From HyVt-443 sp964544655 (GTDB lineage: Bacteria; Pseudomonadota; Gammaproteobacteria; Chromatiales; Chromatiaceae), in assembly GCA_964544655.1 (NCBI GenBank), contig CAZJCM010000008.1, positions 13,940 to 77,939 of the forward strand: a stretch of 64,000 nucleotides of DNA. The letters run 5' to 3'. Numbering within the stretch: the first letter of the stretch is position 1; every line of letters begins with the position of its first letter. The notes beneath the pieces are model-generated. The model did not search any database. It had not been told where the DNA came from and saw nothing but the letters and a program-made list of their open reading frames with translations. Shown here piece after piece: positions 9,191 to 16,602 of the stretch. The position numbers were made by a program, and so were the translations under genes.

Positions 9191-9884
9191 GACCCCCAAG
9201 ATGAAGGTGATGCCTACCCGGATCATTCCCGGTGGACAGCTGGGTGACGAGGTCCAGCAGTGGCGTCCGCCGAGCATGGACCAGCCGGTGGCGAAAAAGG
9301 GAGCTGGCAACGAAGGTCAGGGTTCCCTGCTGACCGCAGACCAGCTGGAGCAGTTGCAGCAGGCGGCCCATGACGAGGGTTTCGAGCAGGGCCGGAAGGA
9401 GGGCTTCGAATATGGTCACCGGGAGGCACTGAGTGAGGGGCGGGCACGGATCCAGGCTGCTCTACAGCGCTTCGATGAGCTGCTCACCACCCTGGATACC
9501 CCGTTACGACAACTGGATGATCAGGTGGAAAGGGAGTTGCTGGATCTGGTCATCGCCATGGTGCGGCAACTGGTGCGTCGCGAAGTGAAGAGTGATCCGG
9601 GGCAGATCATCGGTGTGGTGCGTGAGGCCCTGGCCATCCTGCCGGTCGCCTCACGTAATATCCGCGTGGTGTTACACCCGGAGGATGCCAGCCTGGTGCG
9701 TGAGATCTACGATATGGGTGATGCGGAGCAGGGCTGGAAACTGGTGGAGGACCCGGTGCTCACTCGCGGCGGCTGCCGCGTCCTCACCGAGACGTCTCAG
9801 GTCGATGCCACCCTGGAATCACGTCTGGCTGCGATTATCGCCCCCCTGCTGGGTGATGAGCGGGACGGGGAAGCGGTATCATGA
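9177..9884 (+). CDS. fliH: Flagellar export regulator FliH
   Basis: 235 residues from ATG at 9177, which has GGGAGG at 9160-9165; upstream in-frame starts lie deep in fliG and are less likely. The middle carries the Gly/Glu-rich helical stretch EGFEQGRKEGFEYGHREAL typical of FliH, followed by the V-ATPase-E-like C-domain (LLDLVIAMVRQLVRREV, ending in TSQVDATLESRLAAII). FliH binds FliI and N-terminal FliN to dock the export ATPase. The 3' end overlaps fliI by 4 bases. Confidence 0.92.
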   Translation: MTSSKTPKMKVMPTRIIPGGQLGDEVQQWRPPSMDQPVAKKGAGNEGQGSLLTADQLEQLQQAAHDEGFEQGRKEGFEYGHREALSEGRARIQAALQRFDELLTTLDTPLRQLDDQVERELLDLVIAMVRQLVRREVKSDPGQIIGVVREALAILPVASRNIRVVLHPEDASLVREIYDMGDAEQGWKLVEDPVLTRGGCRVLTETSQVDATLESRLAAIIAPLLGDERDGEAVS

Positions 9885-11224
9885 TCGACCGTAATGCCAT
9901 CTGGCGGGAGCGCCTGCACGCCTATCACTCCCGGCTGGAGCAGAGTCGCGGCCTGGTAGTGGAGGGCAAATTGACGCGCATGGTCGGCCTCACCCTGGAG
10001 GCGGTGGGGTGCCGTGCCGCCATCGGTGGCCAGTGCGACGTGGTCAACAGCAGTGGCGACCGTATCGAGGCCGAGGTGGTGGGCTTCTCCGGCGAAAGTC
10101 TCTACCTGATGCCCACCGGTGATATCCGGGGGCTGGAGCAGGATGCCCGGGTGATCCCCACCGGCAAACATTGCGAGGCGGTGGTCGGCGACCATCTGCT
10201 GGGGCGGGTGATCGATGGTGCCGGCCGGCCGCTGGACGGTAAGGGGCCGGTGCATAGCGATCAGCGCCGCTCCCTGACCGGAGAGACCTTCAACCCGTTG
10301 GCCCGCACGCCGATCCGTGAGCCTCTGGATGTGGGGGTGCGTGCCATCAACGCCCTGCTCAGTGTCGGACGCGGCCAGCGCCTGGGGCTGTTCGCCGGCT
10401 CCGGTGTGGGCAAGAGCGTGTTGCTTGGGATGATGACCCGCTACACCAATGCGGACATCACCGTGGTTGGACTGATCGGCGAACGCGGCCGGGAAGTGAA
10501 AGAGTTCGTGGAGAACATCCTTGGTGAGGAGGGCATGGCCCGGGCCGTGGTGGTGGCGGTGCCGGCGGACAATCCGCCGTTGCGGCGTATGCATGGCGCC
10601 ATGCTGGCCACCAGTATCGCCGAGCACTTCCGGGATCAGGGGAAGCAGGTGCTGTTGCTGATGGACTCCCTCACCCGCTTCGCCCAGGCCCAGCGGGAGA
10701 TCGCCCTGGCGATCCACGAGCCGCCGGCAACCAAGGGCTACCCGCCATCGGTCTTCGCCAAGCTGCCGCAACTGGTAGAGCGGGCCGGCAACGGTGACAA
10801 GGGCGGCGGCTCCATTACTGCCTTTTACACTGTACTGGCGGAAGGCGATGACCAGAACGATCCCATTGCCGATGCGGCGCGGGCGATCCTGGATGGCCAT
10901 ATCGTACTGTCGCGCAGGCTGGCCGACAGCGGCCACTATCCGGCCATCGATATCGAGGCCTCGGTGAGTCGTGCAATGAGCGACATCACCAGCAAGGAGC
11001 ATCAGGCGGCGGCCCGGGGATTCAAACAGCTCTACTCCGTTTATCGGCAGAATCAGGATCTGATCAGCGTCGGTGCCTATGAGCGTGGTTCCGATGAGAA
11101 GATCGACGCCGCCATCGAGGCGATGCCGTCACTGGAGGCATTCCTGCGTCAGGATATGGATACGCCGGTCTCTCTGGAGCACAGCCTGTCCGATCTGATG
11201 ACCCTGTTCCCGCCAACGCAGTAG
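9881..11224 (+). CDS. fliI: Flagellar export ATPase FliI
   Basis: 447 residues. Walker A is GLFAGSGVGKSVLLG and Walker B is VLLLMDSLTRFAQAQREI; the catalytic-domain signatures GLIGERGREVKEF and GYPPSVFAKLPQL follow the F1-ATPase beta/FliI family. It energises unfolding and delivery of flagellar export substrates, with FliH as inhibitor/anchor and FliJ as the central stalk. Starts inside the fliH stop (ATGA). Confidence 0.97.
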   Translation: MIDRNAIWRERLHAYHSRLEQSRGLVVEGKLTRMVGLTLEAVGCRAAIGGQCDVVNSSGDRIEAEVVGFSGESLYLMPTGDIRGLEQDARVIPTGKHCEAVVGDHLLGRVIDGAGRPLDGKGPVHSDQRRSLTGETFNPLARTPIREPLDVGVRAINALLSVGRGQRLGLFAGSGVGKSVLLGMMTRYTNADITVVGLIGERGREVKEFVENILGEEGMARAVVVAVPADNPPLRRMHGAMLATSIAEHFRDQGKQVLLLMDSLTRFAQAQREIALAIHEPPATKGYPPSVFAKLPQLVERAGNGDKGGGSITAFYTVLAEGDDQNDPIADAARAILDGHIVLSRRLADSGHYPAIDIEASVSRAMSDITSKEHQAAARGFKQLYSVYRQNQDLISVGAYERGSDEKIDAAIEAMPSLEAFLRQDMDTPVSLEHSLSDLMTLFPPTQ

Positions 11225-11286
11225 ATTGATGCCGAGTCCCACGGACTCTCCGGCCGTCGTGGCCCAATGACCGAGTAGTAACAGAA

Positions 11287-11730
11287 ATGGTGCCATCGAA
11301 AAGATTTGAACCGGTGAAACGGATCGCAGAATCCCGGGAGCAGAAGGCTGCCAGGGACCTGGGTAACTCCCAGCGCCGGGCGAAGGAGCAGGAGGCGAAA
11401 CTGGCGGAACTGAAGCAGTACCATGACGAATATCTGCGCCGCTTTCAGGATGCCAGCCGCAACGGCATCTCCATACCCCAGTTGCAGGAGTATCGCACCT
11501 TCATCGGCAAACTGGAGCGGGCGATCAGCGAGCAGCAGAAGATCGTCGAGCGAAGCCGCCATGAGTGCGGTAAATACAGGGACGCCTGGCAGCAGCGGCA
11601 TGTTCGCACCCAGGCCCTGGACAAGGTAATGGACCGCCTGCAAAGCGCCGAGCGGCGGCGGCAGGACGATCGGGAACAGAAAGAACAGGACGATAGAAGC
11701 CAGCGCGGTGGGGGCAAGCCGCGCGGCTGA
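11287..11730 (+). CDS. fliJ: Flagellar export chaperone FliJ
   Basis: 147 residues, almost entirely charged coiled coil, the usual FliJ character (KRIAESREQKAARDLGNSQ near the N-terminus, HVRTQALDKVMDRLQ near the C-terminus). FliJ sits in the FliI hexamer and links it to FlhA. It ends the fliEFGHIJ run; the next gene is convergent, so fliK and fliLMNOPQR are not contiguous here, which differs from the common arrangement. The acidic/basic C-terminal tail is variable in the family. Confidence 0.88.
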   Translation: MVPSKRFEPVKRIAESREQKAARDLGNSQRRAKEQEAKLAELKQYHDEYLRRFQDASRNGISIPQLQEYRTFIGKLERAISEQQKIVERSRHECGKYRDAWQQRHVRTQALDKVMDRLQSAERRRQDDREQKEQDDRSQRGGGKPRG

Positions 11731-11733
11731 TCC

Positions 11734-12486
11734 TCACCCCGGCAACATCAGCTTGGCCGAGATGGCGACGGATATGATGACCAGCAAGGGACGAATGATG
11801 GCTGCCCCGTGGCGTATCGCCAGATGAGAGCCAAGCCAGGCACCGGTGGCCTGGGCAATACCCAGCGTCAGGCCCAGCTTCCATTGCACATGCCCCCCCA
11901 GTGAGAAGAACAGCAAGGCGGTCAGGTTGCTGGTCAGATTCAATACCTTGGTGACACCGGTGGCACGGGTGAGGTTGAAGCCCAGCAGGGAGACCACGGC
12001 CAGCACGAACAGACTGCCGGTGCCAGGACCGAAGAAACCGTCGTAAAAACCGATAGGGACACAGAGGGCGGCGGCGAACCAGCCCAGTGAGAGACGCTGA
12101 GTGGCATCCAGATCCCCAACCCGGGGAGAGAACAGGAAATAGAGCGCGAACAGGATCAGCAGCAGGGGCACCGTCTTGCGCAGCAGATCGTCCGGCAGGT
12201 ACTGCACCAGCAGGGTGCCGCTGAGGGCGCCGAAAAAGGTGGCCAATATCAATGGACGCAAGATCTGCCACTGCAAATGTCCCTTGACGAAAAAATGGAG
12301 ACTCGCCGACAGGGTGCCGAAGCTGCCCTGCAGCTTGTTGGTGGCCAGTGCCTGCAATGGCGGCAGCCCGGCCCACAGCAGCGCGGGCAGGGTGATCAGA
12401 CCACCGCCGCCGGCGATGGCGTCCACCAAGCCGGCGAGACCGGCGCCGCCGATCAGCAGCAAGAGTTCAGTTGAAATGGATTCCAT
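11734..12486 (-). CDS. TSUP-family (TauE/SafE, YfcA-like) membrane permease
   Basis: 250 residues with about eight hydrophobic helices. The two half-repeats of the family are visible: GLVDAIAGGGGLITLPALL with TNKLQGSFGT, and IGFYDGFFGPGTGSLF with TGVTKVLNLTSNLTAL. TSUP proteins move sulfite, sulfoacetate, taurine-derived or other sulfur anions, but the substrate cannot be read from sequence. It is convergent with fliJ (3 bases between stops) and separated from tag by a repeat. Alternative: a general YfcA-type permease of unknown role. Confidence 0.88.
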   Translation of the reverse strand: MESISTELLLLIGGAGLAGLVDAIAGGGGLITLPALLWAGLPPLQALATNKLQGSFGTLSASLHFFVKGHLQWQILRPLILATFFGALSGTLLVQYLPDDLLRKTVPLLLILFALYFLFSPRVGDLDATQRLSLGWFAAALCVPIGFYDGFFGPGTGSLFVLAVVSLLGFNLTRATGVTKVLNLTSNLTALLFFSLGGHVQWKLGLTLGIAQATGAWLGSHLAIRHGAAIIRPLLVIISVAISAKLMLPG

Positions 12487-12528
12487 GGGGTTCCTGGGGG
12501 GAATGAAAACAAGTACCGGAGATGAATT

Positions 12529-12701
12529 ATAACTATTCAGTGCAGCTTCGTGCTGGCCGCTGAATCACCGATATTGGCTGTTTCTGTAGGAAATGTCGGC
12601 GGCAAGGATGCCGCCGCCAAGCCTACAGGAATGTATTTACGGCGTTTTCCCGAAGAAACAGCCAATACTCAGTGACGCTCCATGAAAAAGCTGAACAGTT
12701 G
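12529..12701. repeat. Nested palindromic repeat, copy B
   Basis: TATTGGCTGTTTCT (12572-12585) pairs perfectly with AGAAACAGCCAATA (12654-12667). Between them is the conserved GC-rich core GTCGGCGGC..GCCGCCGCC. Outer arms AACTATTCAG and CTGAACAGTT bound the element. The flanking arm sequence differs from copies A and D although the core is the same. It fills the gap between the TSUP permease and tag. Confidence 0.75.
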
Positions 12702-12736
12702 GAGATCAATTCATCTCCGGCACTTGGTTGTTTCGT

Positions 12737-13330
12737 TCATGACATCTGACCAGCCAGCCTGGTCAGTTCCCGGTGGCGGAAACAATCCGTGGTATGGTCG
12801 TTGACCATGCCCACCGCCTGCATGAAGGCGTAGCAGATGGTGCTGCCGACGAACTTGAAGCCGCGTTTTTTCAACTCCTTCGAGAGTCGATCGGACAGGG
12901 GAGTGGTGACCGGTACTTGAGATAGGTCGGACCAGTGATTATGGCGTGGGCGGCCATCGACGAAGTCCCAGAGAAAGGCGGAAAAGCTACCGTGGGTCGC
13001 CTGCAATTCCAGGTAGTTTCGAGCGTTCTGCACCGCCGCCGTGATTTTGAGTCGATTGCGCACGATACCGGGATTTTGCATCAGTTGCTCGATCCGCCCG
13101 GCCCCGTATTCGGCAATGCGTCTGGGATCGAAGCTGTCGAAGGCGAGGCGATAGTTCTCCCGCTTCTTCAGGATGGTGATCCAGGAGAGCCCGGCCTGGG
13201 CGCCTTCCAGAATCAGGAATTCAAACAGGGTGCGGTCGTCCATGCAGGGCACGCCCCACTCTTCATCATGATACTTCTGATAGAGCGGGTCACTGCCGGC
13301 CCAGCTGCAACGGTGGCGTGGTGTGGTCAT
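12737..13330 (-). CDS. tag: DNA-3-methyladenine glycosylase I
   Basis: 197 residues from ATG at 13330; the upstream extension in this frame overlaps the DUF302 gene and lacks family sequence. Tag hallmarks: the N-terminal zinc-site region RCSWAGSDPLYQKYHDEEWG, FEFLILEGAQAGLSWITIL, NRLKITAAVQNA, FLWDFV and the C-terminal zinc ligands in DHTTDCFRH. It removes 3-methyladenine from alkylated DNA. It lies 10 bases after the DUF302 gene, same strand. Confident assignment. Confidence 0.95.
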   Translation of the reverse strand: MTTPRHRCSWAGSDPLYQKYHDEEWGVPCMDDRTLFEFLILEGAQAGLSWITILKKRENYRLAFDSFDPRRIAEYGAGRIEQLMQNPGIVRNRLKITAAVQNARNYLELQATHGSFSAFLWDFVDGRPRHNHWSDLSQVPVTTPLSDRLSKELKKRGFKFVGSTICYAFMQAVGMVNDHTTDCFRHRELTRLAGQMS

Positions 13331-13340
13331 GGTCGTGCTC

Positions 13341-13814
13341 CTATTCCAGGGCTTCCCGGGCGATGCCGTCGAGCAGTCTGGTGAGTGCCTTCTCCACGGC
13401 TGCCGCTTCACCCAACATGCCTGGCCGGCGATAAGCGATGTAGGTGTGGTCCGGGTCACTCCGCTGCTGATAGATGCTGATGGTCAGCGGACAGTTGGCC
13501 ATGTTGGCCGGGTGGGCCAGGGCCATGCGATAGGAGATCTGGATGCTGCAAAACTCGAGCGACTCCGCCTTGATATAGGGTGATTCACCGAGACCGGTGT
13601 CGGCGGCGGTCCGTTCCAGCATGCTGCTGATGTGCAGGGTATTGGTCACCTGCATGCCCTGGCCGGTGATGGCCAGCTCCACATTCTCCTTGACATCGTC
13701 GAAGCCGTCGTTGCTCTGATAGACGATCACCGGCGAACCGGCAGGGGTGATGGGGGATGCGGCCTGGATGGCGGCACTGCAGAGCAGGCTGCCGATGGCG
13801 ATCGGTATACGCAT
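13341..13814 (-). CDS. Exported DUF302-domain protein
   Basis: 157 residues from ATG at 13814, preceded by AAGGTG; GTG at 13823 is an alternative. The signal peptide is MRIPIAIGSLLCSAAIQA. The remainder is a DUF302-like fold: a DDVKENVELAITGQGM helix and an EFCSIQISYRMALAHPANM segment. DUF302 proteins are common in sulfur-oxidising and respiring bacteria but have no assigned reaction. It sits between mtaD and tag on the same strand, probably cotranscribed. Confidence 0.75.
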   Translation of the reverse strand: MRIPIAIGSLLCSAAIQAASPITPAGSPVIVYQSNDGFDDVKENVELAITGQGMQVTNTLHISSMLERTAADTGLGESPYIKAESLEFCSIQISYRMALAHPANMANCPLTISIYQQRSDPDHTYIAYRRPGMLGEAAAVEKALTRLLDGIAREALE

Positions 13815-13838
13815 GGATTTCACCTTGGATTCCGTTGA

Positions 13839-15203
13839 TTATTGGGGACTATGGGGCTCATTTGCCGGGCCTTGATTTTTCGCTGCGGCATCGCTGGTAG
13901 CGATGCGCTGTTGCCATTCCCGGGCCCGCTGCAGCAGTCGCGCCTGGTCCAGGGTGGTAAGCTTGCCGGACCGCACCAGCTGTCGGCCTGCCACCCAGAC
14001 ATCGCTCACCCGATCCCGCCCGGTGGCGTAGACCAGCTGAGAGATGGGATGGTAGATGGGGTGGCAGGCGGGAGTGTCGAGATTCACTGCGACCACGTCT
14101 GCCGCCTTGCCCTCTTCCAGAGAGCCGGTCTCGTCGGCGATGCCCAGAGCCACTGCGCCATTGTAGGTGGCCATGCGCAGGGCATCGGCCGCCGGCAGGG
14201 CACTGGCGTCTGCGGCCACCCCCTTGGCCAGCAGGGCAGCGCTGCGCATCTCACTGAACATATCCAGGTCGTTGTTGCTGGCGGCGCCATCGGTGCCCAG
14301 GGCAATGTTGACCCCGGCCTGCCATAGCTGTGCCACAGGACAGAAGCCTGAGGCCAGCTTGAGGTTCGATTCCGGACAGTGCACCACGCTGGCGCCGCTG
14401 GCGGCAAACAGCGCCATTTCGTCCTGTTCCAGCTGGGTCATGTGCACCGCCATCAGGGTCGGGGAGACCAGCCCCAGTTGGTGCAGGCGTGCCAGCGGGC
14501 GTTGGCCATATTGGGCCAGGCTCTGAACCACCTCGTCGTGGGTCTCATGCACATGCATGTGCAAAGGGATGTCCAGTTCGTCGGCCAGGGTGCGTGCCCG
14601 CTCCAGGGGGGCATCGGAGACCGAGTAGGGAGCATGGGGAGCGAAGGCGGTGGTGATCAGACTGTCGTTGCGGAACTGGTCGTGCACCTCCAGGCCGCGG
14701 CGAAAGTAGTCATCTGCATTCTCTGCCCAGGCCGAAGGGAAGTCGATCAGGATCAGGCCCATCACGCCGCGCATGCCGGCGGCGGCAATGGCGTGCCCGG
14801 CCACGTCGGGAAAAAAATACATGTCGTTGTAGCATGTGGTGCCGCCAAGCAGCATTTCCGCTACCGCCAGCCGGGTGCCGTCGGCGACGAACTCTTCGCT
14901 CACCCAACGTTTCTCAGCCGGCCAGATGTGTTCGTTGAGCCAGGTCATCAGCGGCAGATCGTCGGCCAGGCCCCGCAGCAGGGCCATGGCGGCATGGGTG
15001 TGGGCATTGATCAGGCCGGGGATCAGGGCGTGATCGGGCAGTTCATGTTCGTGCTCTGCCTGGTATCGGCTTCTGGCCGCCACGGTGGGCAGGATCTCCA
15101 GGATGCGGCCCGCCTGGATTGCCATGCTGTGATGTTCCAGAACTTCACCGTGGGGGATCACCGGGATGATCCAGCGGGCGTGTATCAGCGTGTCGATGCT
15201 CAA
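13839..15203 (-). CDS. mtaD: 5-methylthioadenosine/S-adenosylhomocysteine deaminase (amidohydrolase family)
   Basis: 454 residues from a TTG at 15203 (reads SIDTLIHARWIIPV; AGGA lies 9 bases upstream). Zinc-site motifs of the TRZ/ATZ amidohydrolases are all present: PGLINAHTHAAMALLRG, the paired His region HMHVHETHDEV, the Glu/His region and the catalytic Asp in GTDGAASNNDLDM. The reaction is deamination of MTA or SAH to the inosine form. It is divergent from mtnA, which acts later in MTA salvage, so a shared pathway is likely. Substrate preference between MTA and SAH is not decidable by eye. Confidence 0.88.
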   Translation of the reverse strand: MSIDTLIHARWIIPVIPHGEVLEHHSMAIQAGRILEILPTVAARSRYQAEHEHELPDHALIPGLINAHTHAAMALLRGLADDLPLMTWLNEHIWPAEKRWVSEEFVADGTRLAVAEMLLGGTTCYNDMYFFPDVAGHAIAAAGMRGVMGLILIDFPSAWAENADDYFRRGLEVHDQFRNDSLITTAFAPHAPYSVSDAPLERARTLADELDIPLHMHVHETHDEVVQSLAQYGQRPLARLHQLGLVSPTLMAVHMTQLEQDEMALFAASGASVVHCPESNLKLASGFCPVAQLWQAGVNIALGTDGAASNNDLDMFSEMRSAALLAKGVAADASALPAADALRMATYNGAVALGIADETGSLEEGKAADVVAVNLDTPACHPIYHPISQLVYATGRDRVSDVWVAGRQLVRSGKLTTLDQARLLQRAREWQQRIATSDAAAKNQGPANEPHSPQ

Positions 15204-15368
15204 GGTCTGTTCCTGAAACTGTAGTAGAATGCTGCGATTGTACACAACCGGTTGGCGGTTTCCTTGCTGGAGGCGCGATGTGAACCAGAGGGTCCTCCGC
15301 CGGGGCCCGTGGCCTCTTTGAAGGTGGTGGGATGCTCGCTGCAACCGGATTCCTGACTGGAATTTGCC

Positions 15369-16463
15369 ATGGGTGGATCAAAGATGGAAGTAAAACCGCT
15401 GGATATACGGGCCGATGCCGATCACGCCATTGTCTGGGCCAATGATCGTCTCTACCTGCTGGATCAGCGCCTGCTGCCGGGCCGGGAGCAGTACCTGGAA
15501 CTGCAGACGGCGGCGGCAACGGCCCAGGCGATTACCGATATGGTGGTGCGGGGTGCACCGGCGATCGGTATCACCGCCGCTTTCGGCGTGGTGCTGGCGG
15601 CACGCCATCGCTATGCCGCTGCCGGCGCAGAGTGGAAACGGACCGTTGCCGATGACCTCGCGCTGTTGGCCGCGGCCCGTCCCACGGCGGTCAATCTATT
15701 CTGGGCCCTGAAACGGATGGAGCGAATGATCCAGGGGCTGCCAGAGGGCCAGGACCCGGAGCCGGCCCTGCTGAGCGAGGCGCGGGCGATCCATGACGAG
15801 GACGTGGCGGCCAACCGGGCGATGGGGGAGCTGGGGGCGGCCCTGATCGAGACGCCCACTGCAGTCATCACCCACTGCAACGCCGGCGCCCTGGCAACAG
15901 GTGGTTATGGCACCGCCCTGGGGGTGATTCGCAGTGGTTTCGCTGCCGGCACTGTCCGGCAGGTCTACGCCGATGAGACCAGGCCCTGGCTGCAGGGGTC
16001 GCGCCTGACCGCCTGGGAACTGGTCCGGGACGGTATTCCGGTGACCCTGCTTGCCGATGGTGCCGCCGCCAGTCTTCTGGCCCGGGGTGAGGTGGGCTGG
16101 GTGATCGTCGGCTCTGATCGCATCGCAGCCAACGGTGACGTGGCGAACAAGATCGGCACCTACAGCCTGGCCGTAGCCGCCCGCCACCACGGAGTGAAGG
16201 TGATGGTGGTTGCGCCGACCTCCACCATTGACATGTCTCTGGCATCCGGTGCCGATATTCCCATCGAGCAGCGGGATCCTGCCGAGGTGCTGCAGTGCGG
16301 CGGATCCAGAGTGGGGGCCGATGGGGCTGACGCCTGGAATCCGGTATTCGATGTGACGCCGGCAGCACTGGTGGATGCCATCGTCACCGAGCGGGGGGTT
16401 GTGCACTCGCCGGATGAGGAAAAGATGGCTGAATTGATGGAAACCCCCTCTGAGGGGGGCTGA
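15369..16463 (+). CDS. mtnA: S-methyl-5-thioribose-1-phosphate isomerase
   Basis: 364 residues, family length. Catalytic Cys is in THCNAGALATGGYGT and the catalytic Asp in VIVGSDRIAANGDVANKIG, as in MtnA and unlike the eIF2B regulatory subunits. VVRGAPAIGITAAFG is the phosphate-binding loop. It converts methylthioribose-1-phosphate to methylthioribulose-1-phosphate in methionine salvage. ATG at 15384 (GGTGGA seven bases ahead) is as likely a start as 15369. Its 5' region is shared with divergent mtaD. Confidence 0.95.
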   Translation: MGGSKMEVKPLDIRADADHAIVWANDRLYLLDQRLLPGREQYLELQTAAATAQAITDMVVRGAPAIGITAAFGVVLAARHRYAAAGAEWKRTVADDLALLAAARPTAVNLFWALKRMERMIQGLPEGQDPEPALLSEARAIHDEDVAANRAMGELGAALIETPTAVITHCNAGALATGGYGTALGVIRSGFAAGTVRQVYADETRPWLQGSRLTAWELVRDGIPVTLLADGAAASLLARGEVGWVIVGSDRIAANGDVANKIGTYSLAVAARHHGVKVMVVAPTSTIDMSLASGADIPIEQRDPAEVLQCGGSRVGADGADAWNPVFDVTPAALVDAIVTERGVVHSPDEEKMAELMETPSEGG

Positions 16464-16487
16464 AAGCCGATTTGAGCGGTTTTTTTC
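16463..16487 (+). terminator. Intrinsic terminator after mtnA
   Basis: AAAGCCG, a 7-base loop, then CGGTTTT form a 7-bp stem with one G-U pair and the T run continues to TTTTTTT. A GC-rich CCCCCTCTGAGGGGGG hairpin overlaps the mtnA 3' end just before it. Confidence 0.7.
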
Positions 16488-16510
16488 TACGGCAGTACCC
16501 TCCTCTTTTA

Positions 16511-16519
16511 TGTTACAAT
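16511..16519 (+). promoter_or_regulatory. Probable extended -10 promoter of gyrA
   Basis: TGTTACAAT matches the extended -10 form TGnTATAAT with one mismatch. The -35 region is weak. It lies between the mtnA terminator and gyrA, giving a leader of about 75 bases. Confidence 0.5.
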
Positions 16520-16602
16520 CGACGGCTAAATTTCAGCTGCTAGTGGGATATGCCCGGCGAGCGGGTGCGTCCTGATCTGGCGACAAGAACAGACGAGTGC
16601 CC

